44,630 bases of DNA, from positions 1-44,630 of the forward strand of contig JAGGYA010000024.1 in assembly GCA_021162785.1 (NCBI GenBank), in the 5' to 3' direction. This document shows positions 1 through 7,918 of the stretch, one piece after another; position 1 is the first letter of the stretch; each line of letters opens with the position of its first letter. This DNA comes from Candidatus Calescibacteriota bacterium. Its GTDB lineage: Bacteria; CAIJMQ01; JAADFP01. The notes beneath the pieces are model-generated. The model made no database searches. It was given only the letters and a program-made list of their open reading frames with translations, and was not told the origin of the DNA. Made by a program: the position numbers and the translations under genes.

Positions 1-246
1 GAGGAGGAAGTGAATATATTTGGTAAGGCGAGGAAAAACGGAAAGATAATTTACATAATAGGAGAATCAAAAACTCACCTTTCCATAAAAGATATTGATA
101 AATTCAAAAAGAGACTTTCAAGGATTGAGAAAGTAATAAAAGAAGAGAAATTCCCCATATTTGTGGTTCACTCTGCTTCTCCCAGAATTGTAAAATATGC
201 TGAAGAAAATGGGTTTTCTGTATTTTTCTCCTATGAATTTTACTAA
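1..246 (+). CDS. C-terminal fragment of DUF3782-type PD-(D/E)XK nuclease-like protein (5' end outside window)
   Basis: The frame is open from base 1 (GAG GAG GAA GTG), so the GTG at 10 in the ORF track is probably an internal valine and this is the tail of a longer gene. The residues IIGESKTHLS carry the E-x-K half of a PD-(D/E)XK nuclease core. The ending FPIFVVHSASPRIVKYAEENG followed by an FSYEF-type tail matches my memory of DUF3782 proteins, in which a coiled-coil N-terminal region precedes this nuclease-like domain. Family members are often found in thermophiles and archaea and have no firmly known function. It converges on pheS with a 32-bp gap. The catalytic Asp would lie before the window, so activity cannot be judged. 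Confidence 0.7.
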   Translation, partial: EEEVNIFGKARKNGKIIYIIGESKTHLSIKDIDKFKKRLSRIEKVIKEEKFPIFVVHSASPRIVKYAEENGFSVFFSYEFY

Positions 247-278
247 TCCTTTCATTTTATCATCCACTTCATCAATCT

Positions 279-1289
279 TTATAACTGTTGGAGGAAACGG
301 AGGTCGTTTTCGTAGAAGAGGCGAATGTCATCTACTCTATATTTAAGCATAGCAATTCTTTCCACTCCCATACCAAAAGCAAATCCTGTGTATTTTTCAG
401 GGTCGTATCCTACATTCCGGAAAACTTGAGGATGTACCATCCCTGCTCCGAGTATTTCCAGCCAACCTGTATATCCACAGGTTTTGCATCCTTTACCTTT
501 ACAGATGATGCAAGATATAGAAACTTCGGCACTGGGTTCAGTGAATGGGAAAAAAGAAGGAACAAACCTCATTTTTACATCTTCTCCAAAGAATGCATGC
601 GCAAATTCCTCAAGGACACCTTTAAGATCCGAGAAGGTGATATTTTCATCCACAGCCAGGCCTTCTATTTGGTGGAACATGGGTAAATGGGAGGCATCAG
701 GATTGTCTCTTCTGAAACATCTGCCTGGAGAGACTATGCGTATTGGCGGAGAGAAACGTTCCATTACCCTTATTTGAACGGGTGAAGTCTGGGTTCTTAA
801 GAGCCAGTCTCCCTCAAATCGAAAAGAGTCCTGAACATCCCGTGCAGGATGGTCAGGGGGAAAGTTAAGCGCCTCAAAATTATAATAATCGGTTTCAATT
901 TCTGGACCTGTGAATACCTGAAATCCAAGATTTCTGAAAATTTCTATGATTTCCTCGGTCACCTGGGTTAGTGGGTGAAGTTTTCCATAAGGTATAGGGA
1001 AAGAAGGAAGTGTGGGATCAAATTGGGAAATTTCTTTCTTGCTTTTAAGGTCTTCTTTTTTCTTTTCAATGAGGGAGGTAATTTCTTCTTTTAATAAATT
1101 GGCCTCCCTTCCTATACGCTTTCTTTCTTCTAACGGAAGTTCTTTTAGTCCACGGAGTATGGAGGTCAGTATTCCCTTTTTACCTAAAATCTCTACCCTT
1201 ACCTTTTCCAGGTCCTGAAGAGAAGTAACTTTCTCTATTCTGGGAAGGTAATTTTTCTTTATCTCTTCCAGTAATTTCTCAGGCTGCAT
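279..1289 (-). CDS. pheS: Phenylalanine--tRNA ligase alpha subunit
   Basis: Catalytic subunit of the heterotetrameric class II PheRS, charging tRNA-Phe in the cytoplasm. At 336 aa it is full length for the bacterial alpha chain. The N-terminal part (about 1-85) is the expected coiled coil. The class II motifs follow: [14 protein letters not shown] with the FHQIEG substrate-binding loop (about 190-210), and motif 3 [14 protein letters not shown] near the C-terminus. The end [10 protein letters not shown] is the normal terminus. The start ATG overlaps the end of rplT by 11 bp, so translation is probably coupled. The usual partner pheT is not downstream: a gene on the opposite strand occupies that place. 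Confidence 0.97.
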   Translation of the reverse strand: MQPEKLLEEIKKNYLPRIEKVTSLQDLEKVRVEILGKKGILTSILRGLKELPLEERKRIGREANLLKEEITSLIEKKKEDLKSKKEISQFDPTLPSFPIPYGKLHPLTQVTEEIIEIFRNLGFQVFTGPEIETDYYNFEALNFPPDHPARDVQDSFRFEGDWLLRTQTSPVQIRVMERFSPPIRIVSPGRCFRRDNPDASHLPMFHQIEGLAVDENITFSDLKGVLEEFAHAFFGEDVKMRFVPSFFPFTEPSAEVSISCIICKGKGCKTCGYTGWLEILGAGMVHPQVFRNVGYDPEKYTGFAFGMGVERIAMLKYRVDDIRLFYENDLRFLQQL

Positions 1290-1641
1290 TTTTCAAGTTT
1301 TCCTTGGAAATTTCCACCAGTTGTTTAAAATCTTCAGGTTGCGTGACTGCCAGATGAGCAAGCATCTTCCTGTCAATTTCCACCCCTGCTTTTTTCAGCC
1401 CTTCCATAAATCTGGAATAGGTTAGACCATGACTTCTCACGGCAGCATTTATCCTTTGTATCCAGAGTCTTCGAAATACTCTTTTTCTAATTTTTCGATC
1501 TCTGTAAGCATAAGCAAGAGATCTCATTATTGTTTCCTTAGCTGGACGATAGAGTTTTCTACCTCCCCAGTATCCTTTTGCTAATCGTCTTATTTTTCTC
1601 CTTTTCTTTCTTTTAATTTTCCCTCTTTTTACTCTAACCAT
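1279..1641 (-). CDS. rplT: 50S ribosomal protein bL20
   Basis: Protein of the large subunit needed early in 50S assembly. The 120-aa length and strongly basic N-terminus are typical. Diagnostic stretches are the start [17 protein letters not shown], the run [11 protein letters not shown] and [13 protein letters not shown], and the C-terminal [12 protein letters not shown]. The start is preceded by GGAGGGAGAA. It lies in the order infC-rpmI-rplT-pheS. In enterobacteria and Bacillus this operon is controlled by L20 or IF3 autoregulation; I see no clear leader structure for that here. Confidence 0.98.
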   Translation of the reverse strand: MVRVKRGKIKRKKRRKIRRLAKGYWGGRKLYRPAKETIMRSLAYAYRDRKIRKRVFRRLWIQRINAAVRSHGLTYSRFMEGLKKAGVEIDRKMLAHLAVTQPEDFKQLVEISKENLKNAA

Positions 1642-1650
1642 TTCTCCCTC

Positions 1651-1845
1651 CTATACCCCTAAGAGTCTTCTAATTCTTTTTGCATCTTGAGGAGTTAGTG
1701 GAGCAGGTATTTCCAGCCTTCTCTTCCGAGAAGGGGATTTTTTACGAAATAGATGACTGTTACCTGCTCTTCTTCTCATTATTTTTCCTTTTCCCGAGAC
1801 CCAGAACCTTTTCGCTGCTGATTTTCTTGTTTTGAGTTTTCCCAT
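1651..1845 (-). CDS. rpmI: 50S ribosomal protein bL35
   Basis: Small basic 64-aa large-subunit protein of normal length. The family pattern KTRKSAAKRFWVSGKGKI..RRAGNSH and the RKRRL segment are clear. Its ATG directly follows the infC stop codon (TAAATG on the minus strand). The Shine-Dalgarno GGGGAGGGAA lies within the infC end, so the two are probably translated in a coupled way. rplT begins 9 nt after its stop. Confidence 0.98.
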   Translation of the reverse strand: MGKLKTRKSAAKRFWVSGKGKIMRRRAGNSHLFRKKSPSRKRRLEIPAPLTPQDAKRIRRLLGV

Positions 1846-2379
1846 TTATTCCCTCCCCTTTGGAACAATAAGCATACTGAGAATCCTTCCCTGTTTTTCT
1901 GGGGGTCTTTCCACTATCCCAAGTTTTTCAACACTCAATTTTACTCGATTGAGTAGCGTTTTTCCTTTCTCCATAAACTGCATTTCTCTTCCCCGGAAAA
2001 AAACTATTACTCTTACTTTGTGGCCTTCTGAAAGGAATTCCTTTATATTTTCCAATTTCCTTTGGAAATCATGCTCATCAATATTCACTCGAAATTTTAT
2101 CTCTTTAACTTCTTGAGATTTCTGTTTTTTCTTAGCTTCTTTTTCTCTCTTTTTCTGTTCATATTTGAATTTTCCAAAATCCATTATTCTACAAACAGGA
2201 GGGGATACCTGAGGGGCTACCTCTACCAGATCCAAACCCAAGTCGTAGGCAAGCCTTAAAGCGTTTTCCCTGCTCATTATTCCAATCTGTTTACCATGAG
2301 GATCAACCACTCGAACTCGGGGAGCTTTTATTCGCTCATTTATTCGATAATACCGGTGATGAGAAGTATCCTTACCCAC
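1846..2379 (-). CDS. infC: Translation initiation factor IF-3
   Basis: IF3 binds the 30S subunit and checks start-codon pairing. The 177 aa contain the N-domain (YYRINERIKAPRVRVVD... GIMSRENAL...DLVEVAP), the lysine-rich linker (about 80-100) and the C-domain (EIKFRVNIDEHDFQRKL, KVRVIVFFRGREM, GRILSMLIVPK). The frame starts at a GTG that overlaps the rpsO stop by one base (TAGTG). The rare AUU start used for autoregulation in E. coli is therefore not evident, although an internal start before YYRINERI cannot be excluded. Confidence 0.96.
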   Translation of the reverse strand: MGKDTSHHRYYRINERIKAPRVRVVDPHGKQIGIMSRENALRLAYDLGLDLVEVAPQVSPPVCRIMDFGKFKYEQKKREKEAKKKQKSQEVKEIKFRVNIDEHDFQRKLENIKEFLSEGHKVRVIVFFRGREMQFMEKGKTLLNRVKLSVEKLGIVERPPEKQGRILSMLIVPKGRE

Positions 2380-2648
2380 TACTTTCGCAGATTTAGTGCT
2401 TCGATAAGCTTATAATATCTTGCACTGTCTTTCCTTTTTAAATATTCAAGCAATGCCCTTCTTCTTCCTACCAGTCTTAATAGACCTCTTCGGGAAGCTT
2501 TATCCTTTTTAAACTTTTGAAGATGCTGGGAAAGATTGTTTATTCTTTCGGTAAGCAATGCTACCTGCACTTCTGGAGAACCAGTATCTTTCTCATGTAA
2601 TCTGAATTTTTCAATAATTTCTTTTTTCTTTTCTGGTGTCAACGGCAT
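2379..2648 (-). CDS. rpsO: 30S ribosomal protein uS15
   Basis: Primary 16S rRNA-binding protein of the small subunit. I use the internal ATG at 2648, which gives 89 aa beginning [12 protein letters not shown], the standard length and start. It has the upstream ribosome-binding site GGAAGAGAG. The longer 117-aa ORF in the track would run into pyrF and adds a non-homologous basic tail. The signature [19 protein letters not shown] and [15 protein letters not shown] are present. rpsO usually pairs with pnp; here it heads the infC-rpmI-rplT-pheS group. Confidence 0.97.
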   Translation of the reverse strand: MPLTPEKKKEIIEKFRLHEKDTGSPEVQVALLTERINNLSQHLQKFKKDKASRRGLLRLVGRRRALLEYLKRKDSARYYKLIEALNLRK

Positions 2649-2676
2649 TTCTCTCTTCCTTTTTCCACCAAGTATA

Positions 2677-3366
2677 TCATATTTTCTCCAAATATTCCCT
2701 AAGTCTTTTAAGTTTTTCTTCCGCTTTCTCATCCTGAAGAAGGCTCCTTCCCATTACCACAAAGTCTGCCCCATTTCTTAGAGCCTGGTAAACTGTTCCC
2801 TTTCTTTTCTGATCTTTTCCTGCTTTTTCCCATCCCACTCCAGGTGTGATTAAAAGGAATTCCTCACCTACATTTTTCCGCAGGGAAGCCACTTCTTCAC
2901 AAGAGCAAATTACACCATCAATTCCCCAGGATTTACCTTGTTCCACCAGATTTCTCACTAACTGATGAGGAGAAATTTTTACACCAATTTTTCCCAAATC
3001 TTTTTCATCAATACTGGTGAGTAAAGTAACGCCCAGTATCTTAGTATTCCCCTTGTTTTCTACTGCTTTCCTTACCCCATTTTCTCCCGCTTGAAGATGA
3101 ATGGTTGCAAAATCCACTTCCTGAGAAGCGATAATCTTCATTCCTTCACCCATTACCTTAGGAATATCATGGAGTTTCAAATCTAAAAAGACTTTTTTTC
3201 CTGCATTCTTTACAAGTTCCACTGATTTCCAACCATAACGATAAAAGAGGAAAGGGCCTATTTTGAAGATTTCAATAAAAGGGGAAAATTTATCAATGGC
3301 TTCTTTCGCCCCTTCCAGGGAAGGGAGGTCTAAGGCTAATATGACCGGATTAGTCCTCTCTTTCAT
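2677..3366 (-). CDS. pyrF: Orotidine 5'-phosphate decarboxylase
   Basis: Last step of de novo UMP synthesis (OMP to UMP), a TIM-barrel enzyme. I place the start at the ATG at 3366 ([13 protein letters not shown]), which overlaps the metG stop as ATGA and gives 229 aa, normal for the bacterial short class. The longer 256-aa frame would begin inside metG. The catalytic K/D cluster is [11 protein letters not shown] (D-x-K-x-x-D-I-P), the phosphate-binding region is ITPGV, and the C-terminal motif is [12 protein letters not shown]. No other pyr gene is in the window. Confidence 0.95.
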   Translation of the reverse strand: MKERTNPVILALDLPSLEGAKEAIDKFSPFIEIFKIGPFLFYRYGWKSVELVKNAGKKVFLDLKLHDIPKVMGEGMKIIASQEVDFATIHLQAGENGVRKAVENKGNTKILGVTLLTSIDEKDLGKIGVKISPHQLVRNLVEQGKSWGIDGVICSCEEVASLRKNVGEEFLLITPGVGWEKAGKDQKRKGTVYQALRNGADFVVMGRSLLQDEKAEEKLKRLREYLEKI

Positions 3367-4877
3367 TTTTTTCTGGGGAAGATAGGGGGAGAGACGGGAA
3401 CCTTTCTTCTGGGAGGAAGTTTCCCCCATATTTTGGCTTCTTCCCAACTGCTTCCCTCTACCCCCAGGTCTTCTAAAATTTTTTTGGAGGAGAAGGGTAG
3501 AAAAGGCAAGAGAAGAATGGCGACTACCCTAATCATTTCCAGGGTATTATAGAGAACCCTTTCCAAGTTTTTGAAGTCTTTTATTTGGTAGAGTTTCCAG
3601 GGAGCATTTTCCTCTACATATTGATTGGCTCGTTTTACCAGTTTCCAGATCTCAATCAGTGCTTGAGAAAATTTTAAATTTTCCATATTTTCAGTTACTT
3701 TCTCAAAGACTTTTTCTGAAAGGCTTTTAATCTCCCTATCCTTCCCTTCAAAACCTTGTCTGGAAGGGATTTTTCCTTCTAAATATTTATCTAACATTAT
3801 TACTGTTCTCCGAAATAGATTACCCCAGTCATTTGCTAATTCGCGGTTGTACCTTTCTTTGAGATTCTTCAGAGAAAAATCACCATCCTGTCCAAAGGGA
3901 ATTTCACGGAATAGATAGAATCTAAGCGCATCCGGAGGATATTCTTTTAGAAGTTCTTCTGGTGAAAGGATGTTTCCCCGGGTTGAGGATATTTTCTCTC
4001 CTTCTAAATTTATAAATCCATGAATGAAGACCTTATGTGGTAAAGGTAAACCTACTGCCTTAAGCAGAGCAGGCCAGAGAAGGCAATGAAATCTTATAAT
4101 ATCCTTCCCAATGATATGAATATCTGCTGGCCAGAATTTATCAAAGTTGCTACTTTCCCAACCATAACCTATTCCAGAAAGGTAATTTATCAAAGCATCT
4201 ACCCATACATAAACCCTTTCGTTATCAGTTCCTGGGAAGGGAATCCCCCATGCTGTGCCTTTCCTGGAAATACTCACATCCCTTAAACCTTCCTTAAGTA
4301 TTCCTATAACTTCATTTCTTCTTTCTTCCGGCTCTATGAATTCTGGGTTTTCCAAGATAAGCTCTTTTAAAAAATCTTCAAATTTACTTAGGGCAAAGAA
4401 GTAGTTTTCTTCCTCAACCCATTCTGGTTTTCTTTTATGAATGGGGCATAAACCGTCAATGAGCTCCTTTTCACTGTAGAAATTCTCACAGGAAATGCAG
4501 TACCATCCCGCATATTTCCCTCGATAGACATAGGGTGTCTTTCTGAGTTTATCCACCAGGACATTCACAGCCTTTTTGTGTTCTTCGGAAGAGGTTCTTA
4601 TAAAACGATTATAACTTATGCCCAGTTTCTTCCAAGTCTCTATGTAAAGATCAGCCATTTGATCACAGTATTGTTGAGGGGATAGATTTGCTTCTTTTGC
4701 TTTACGGTAAACATTAAGAGAATGTTCATCTGAGCCGGTTAGAAAAAATGTCTCCCTGCCCCGCAGTCTCTGAAATCTGGCCATTATATCTGCTCCAATC
4801 ACTTCATAGGCAAACCCTATGTGAGGAGGAGAATTAACATAAGCAATGGCTGTAGTAATATAGTATCCTTTGTTCAT
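3363..4877 (-). CDS. metG: Methionine--tRNA ligase (short form)
   Basis: Class I aminoacyl-tRNA synthetase charging tRNA-Met. The 504 aa match the short form without the C-terminal EMAP/tRNA-binding domain. The HIGH-region motif reads SPPHIGFAYE (about residues 13-22). The single zinc knuckle is CISCENFYSEKELIDGLCP. The KMSKS loop reads GEKISSTRGN, with Ser in place of the second Lys. The anticodon-binding helical domain ends the protein. The start has a strong Shine-Dalgarno, GGAGGGAAA. It follows the small Cse60-like gene by about 11 nt and overlaps pyrF by 4 nt. Confidence 0.96.
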   Translation of the reverse strand: MNKGYYITTAIAYVNSPPHIGFAYEVIGADIMARFQRLRGRETFFLTGSDEHSLNVYRKAKEANLSPQQYCDQMADLYIETWKKLGISYNRFIRTSSEEHKKAVNVLVDKLRKTPYVYRGKYAGWYCISCENFYSEKELIDGLCPIHKRKPEWVEEENYFFALSKFEDFLKELILENPEFIEPEERRNEVIGILKEGLRDVSISRKGTAWGIPFPGTDNERVYVWVDALINYLSGIGYGWESSNFDKFWPADIHIIGKDIIRFHCLLWPALLKAVGLPLPHKVFIHGFINLEGEKISSTRGNILSPEELLKEYPPDALRFYLFREIPFGQDGDFSLKNLKERYNRELANDWGNLFRRTVIMLDKYLEGKIPSRQGFEGKDREIKSLSEKVFEKVTENMENLKFSQALIEIWKLVKRANQYVEENAPWKLYQIKDFKNLERVLYNTLEMIRVVAILLLPFLPFSSKKILEDLGVEGSSWEEAKIWGKLPPRRKVPVSPPIFPRKK

Positions 4878-4888
4878 TTTCCCTCCAT

Positions 4889-5089
4889 TTATTTTTCATA
4901 GAGGACTATGAGAAAGAGTTCTTCCCTCTCTTCAAAACCTCCCAAACCTTCTGTCTTCCTTTTACCCATTACCGAAGTCACGGAATGAATTTTAACTCCT
5001 TCACTTTCTACCCATTCATTGATTTTGTCTTCTAAAAACTTCATTCCCTCAGCCGTGCCTGCTCCCATAAAGATTTTAACCTTTATCAT
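4889..5089 (-). CDS. Small Cse60-like (DUF2758-like) protein
   Basis: A 66-aa protein. I use the ATG at 5089 because GGAGGTGAGGGAA precedes it; the GTG start in the track lies inside that Shine-Dalgarno. The pattern is a beta strand ([11 protein letters not shown]), a helix ending [12 protein letters not shown], a second strand (KIHSVTSV) and a final hydrophobic strand LFLIVLYEK. This resembles the small Cse60/DUF2758 sporulation-associated fold, but the match is weak and from memory. It overlaps the end of ruvB by 14 nt and sits just before metG, so it is expressed with them. Function unknown. Confidence 0.55.
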   Translation of the reverse strand: MIKVKIFMGAGTAEGMKFLEDKINEWVESEGVKIHSVTSVMGKRKTEGLGGFEEREELFLIVLYEK

Positions 5090-6125
5090 TTCCCTCACCT
5101 CCTTTCTCCCAAAGCAAGGGTTGAGTAGATTTCTTTACCCCCGCATACTCAAAAGCACGGGGAGTAGCCATTCTTCCCCGTGGTGTTCTTTTAAGAAAAC
5201 CCTGTTGAATGAGATAAGGTTCATAAACCTCCTCAATAGTATCCTCTTCTTCTCCCAGAGCTACAGCAAGAGTTTTAAGTCCCACAGGGCCACCGTCAAA
5301 CTCTTTCACCAATAGATTCAATAAACACTTATCCATTTCATCCAGTCCTTCTTCATCTATACCCAGAAGTTCCAATGCTTCTTTTGCAATTTCTCCAGTT
5401 ATAATCTCGCATTTTTTAACCTGAGCATAATCTCTCACTCTTCTAAGGAGTCTATTTGCTACACGGGGAGTACCTCGGGAACGACGAGCTATCTCCATAG
5501 CTCCTTCATCATCGATTTTTACACCCAAAATACGTGCAGACCTTTTAACTATCTTTTCCATTTCTTCAGGCGAATAGTATCCTATCCGAAAATTCATTCC
5601 AAACCGAGCCCTTAAAGGTGCACTTAAAAGTCCTATCCTTGTTGAGGCTCCAATCAAGGTATAGGGAGGGAGGTCAACCCTTAAACTCTTTGCAGATGGG
5701 CCTTTCCCAATAAGTATATCTAATTTGTAGTCTTCCATTGCAGAATAAAGTATTTCTTCAGTTTGGGGATTTAATCGGTGAATTTCATCTATAAAAAGGA
5801 CATCTTTTTCTTGCAGTCGGGTAAGTATGGCTGAAAGGTCTACTGGTCTTTCTAAAATTGGCCCGGTAGTGATTACGATGTTTACACCCATTTCTCGGGC
5901 AATTATATGAGCCAATGTTGTTTTCCCTAATCCAGGTGGGCCAAAAAAGAGAATATGGTCCAGTGGTTCATCCCTTTTTTTGGCTGCTTCCATAGCAATT
6001 TTTAATTGAAGTTTTAGTTTTTCCTGACCAATAAATTCCTCAAGTGTCCTTGGACGAAGATGAGTATCCAGTTCCCTATCTTCCTGGGTAGGTACCGGAT
6101 TAAGTATTTTCTTTTTTTCCTTCAC
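5076..6125 (-). CDS. ruvB: Holliday junction branch-migration helicase RuvB
   Basis: AAA+ motor that drives branch migration with RuvA. The 349 aa have Walker [10 protein letters not shown] (about 62-70), Walker [11 protein letters not shown], sensor 1 [12 protein letters not shown], the arginine finger region RARFGMNF, and the C-terminal winged helix ending [17 protein letters not shown]. The start codon is GTG and overlaps the ruvA stop as GTGA. The order yebC-ruvC-ruvA-ruvB is classical. Confidence 0.98.
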   Translation of the reverse strand: MKEKKKILNPVPTQEDRELDTHLRPRTLEEFIGQEKLKLQLKIAMEAAKKRDEPLDHILFFGPPGLGKTTLAHIIAREMGVNIVITTGPILERPVDLSAILTRLQEKDVLFIDEIHRLNPQTEEILYSAMEDYKLDILIGKGPSAKSLRVDLPPYTLIGASTRIGLLSAPLRARFGMNFRIGYYSPEEMEKIVKRSARILGVKIDDEGAMEIARRSRGTPRVANRLLRRVRDYAQVKKCEIITGEIAKEALELLGIDEEGLDEMDKCLLNLLVKEFDGGPVGLKTLAVALGEEEDTIEEVYEPYLIQQGFLKRTPRGRMATPRAFEYAGVKKSTQPLLWEKGGEGNDKG

Positions 6126-6682
6126 AGTCTTTTTAGTGCCTCTTTAATTACCTCTTCAACTTTTGTAATACCGGGTAATTCTCGCCTTACTCTTCTCACT
6201 ACTTCTTTAGCTTCTTTTACAGAGGACCCCAACTCTACTAATGCCTCTACACTTCTTTGGGTAAGTTCGTCTTCCTCACTTACCCCATATTTACCTTTAA
6301 GCTCCAAAAATATTTTCTGACAGAGTTTCTTCCCCACTCCGGGAATACTGCTCAAGGTAGAAAAATCTTCTGAAGCAAGTATCTCCTCAAATTCTTCGGG
6401 AGATAATCTGGAAAGTATCCCGAGAGCTGTACGGGGCCCCACTCCACTTATAGCTACCAGTTTGGAAAACATTTCTTTCTCTTCTTCCCTTAAGAAACCG
6501 TAAAGCTTCATTATATTTTCCTTAATATAAAGATAAGTGTAAAGTTTTACTGTTTCACCTTCTTCTCCAACACCGTTGAAAACACTGAAAGGGATTTCCA
6601 CTCCATAACCTATACCCTCTACTTCAACCAATAGTTTTGAGGGTGTTTTTTTAATAAGTTTTCCTTCAAGAAATTCTATCAA
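6122..6682 (-). CDS. ruvA: Holliday junction DNA-binding protein RuvA
   Basis: Tetrameric junction-binding subunit of RuvAB. I choose the TTG at 6682, giving (M)[28 protein letters not shown], the usual RuvA start, with GGAGAG about 8 nt upstream. This makes 186 aa. The longer 201-aa frame adds a non-family leader inside ruvC. The protein shows domain I (OB fold), the helix-hairpin-helix parts [15 protein letters not shown] and [19 protein letters not shown], and a C-terminal domain III ([18 protein letters not shown]) that contacts RuvB. Its start overlaps the ruvC end by 17 nt. Confidence 0.95.
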   Translation of the reverse strand: MIEFLEGKLIKKTPSKLLVEVEGIGYGVEIPFSVFNGVGEEGETVKLYTYLYIKENIMKLYGFLREEEKEMFSKLVAISGVGPRTALGILSRLSPEEFEEILASEDFSTLSSIPGVGKKLCQKIFLELKGKYGVSEEDELTQRSVEALVELGSSVKEAKEVVRRVRRELPGITKVEEVIKEALKRL

Positions 6683-7154
6683 CTTTTTCTCTCCATTGTC
6701 GATGTAAAATTGAACATAAAGCCACACTTACCGCATCGGTTACATCAAATTCCTTAGGGAGGGAGGTCAATTTTAAAAGTCTTTTCACCATTTCCCGGAC
6801 CTGTTTTTTCTCCGCCCTACCGTATCCTGTAACTGCCTCTTTCACTTTTAAGGGGGAATAAACTTCTACCTCAACTCCTTCTTCCATTCCCACCAAGGTA
6901 AGAACACCTACTATTTTCCCCATTTCCAGTGTTAAACGGGGATTTTGAGAGTGGAAGGGTTCTTCTATGGCCAGAGTTTTTGGATGAAAAGTTATAAGAG
7001 TATCTCTTAATTTATGGGAAAGAATAAAGAGTTTTAAGGGGAAGGGCTCGTTTTCTAAATGCCAGATACCACAATGAATTAACTTTAATCCCTCTTCTTC
7101 CACTACACTGTATCCAGTGGTGTTTATTCCGGGATCAATGCCGATAACTATCAT
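6666..7154 (-). CDS. ruvC: Crossover junction endodeoxyribonuclease RuvC
   Basis: Resolves Holliday junctions by symmetrical cuts. The 162 aa carry the RNase H-like catalytic acids: D7 in GIDPGINTTGYSV, E in LAIEEPFHS, and the C-terminal pair in FDVTDAVSVALC. The segment VKEAVTGYGRAEKKQVREMV is also typical. The ATG lies 5 nt after the yebC stop with a weak AAGGTGAG Shine-Dalgarno. Confidence 0.97.
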   Translation of the reverse strand: MIVIGIDPGINTTGYSVVEEEGLKLIHCGIWHLENEPFPLKLFILSHKLRDTLITFHPKTLAIEEPFHSQNPRLTLEMGKIVGVLTLVGMEEGVEVEVYSPLKVKEAVTGYGRAEKKQVREMVKRLLKLTSLPKEFDVTDAVSVALCSILHRQWREKVDRIS

Positions 7155-7159
7155 TCTTT

Positions 7160-7906
7160 TTAGCTCACCTTAGTCATTATTTCTTCGGGTATATCGAAGT
7201 TAGCATAAACATCCTGGACATCGGGATGTTCATCCAGAGTATTTACGAGTTCCAGTATCTGTTCGGCTTTTTTCCCTTCCAGTTTGACCAAAGTATCGGG
7301 AATCATTGTCAAAGCACTGTATGAAATAGGAACTCCTTTTTCAGTTAGTGCTTCTTTGATACGCAGGAAATCTTCTGGAGAGGTGATTATTGTATAAATG
7401 TCCTCTTCCTCTTTCATGTCTTCTGCCCCCAATTCCAAGGCAAGTTCAAAGAGCACTTCACCATCTACTCTGTTTTTCTCTACTTGGATTACCCCTTTCT
7501 GATGGAACTGCCAGGCTACACAACCACTCCCTCCCAGATGCCCCCCGTATTTGGTGAATATATGTCTTATTTCTCCAGATGTCCGATTTTTGTTATCTGT
7601 AAGGACTCGCACCATTATAGCTACTCCTCCTGGACCATATCCTTCAAAAGTGGCTTCTTCATAGTGGGTACCCGGTAGTTCTCCTGTACCTTTCTTTATG
7701 GCTCTTTCAATATTATCCCAGGGCATATTAGCTTCTTTAGCCGCCTGAATTGCAGAGCGTAGACGGGGATTGGCATCAGGATTTCCACCACCCTGCCTGG
7801 CTGCCACCATAATTTCTCTTATTAATTTGGTAAAAAGCCTGCCCTTTTGTGCATCCATCTTTGCCTTTTTATGTTTAATCTGAGACCATTTTGAATGTCC
7901 GCTCAT
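7160..7906 (-). CDS. yebC: YebC/PmpR family protein (TACO1-like)
   Basis: The 248-aa protein has the full family signature: MSGHSKWSQIKHKKAK at the start, GRLFTKLIREI, GGGNPDANPRLRSAI, NMPWDNIERAI, and a cis-proline-type GPGGVAI. YebC proteins were long annotated as transcription regulators. More recent work links some members to relief of ribosome stalling. Its place upstream of ruvC is conserved widely. GGGGGTGAGGGA gives a good ribosome-binding site. Confidence 0.96.
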   Translation of the reverse strand: MSGHSKWSQIKHKKAKMDAQKGRLFTKLIREIMVAARQGGGNPDANPRLRSAIQAAKEANMPWDNIERAIKKGTGELPGTHYEEATFEGYGPGGVAIMVRVLTDNKNRTSGEIRHIFTKYGGHLGGSGCVAWQFHQKGVIQVEKNRVDGEVLFELALELGAEDMKEEEDIYTIITSPEDFLRIKEALTEKGVPISYSALTMIPDTLVKLEGKKAEQILELVNTLDEHPDVQDVYANFDIPEEIMTKVS

Positions 7907-7918
7907 TCCCTCACCCCC

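Noticed and set aside
1651-2379. Autoregulatory leader (L20 or IF3 type) in the infC operon
   Set aside because: The genes are joined without room for a leader, and infC appears to start with GTG overlapping the rpsO stop.
2649-2732. N-terminal extension of uS15 in the ORF track
   Set aside because: It would overlap pyrF and is not part of the family; the internal ATG with GGAAGAGAG gives the standard 89 aa.
3367-3447. N-terminal extension of PyrF
   Set aside because: It lies inside metG; the ATGA junction start yields the normal protein.
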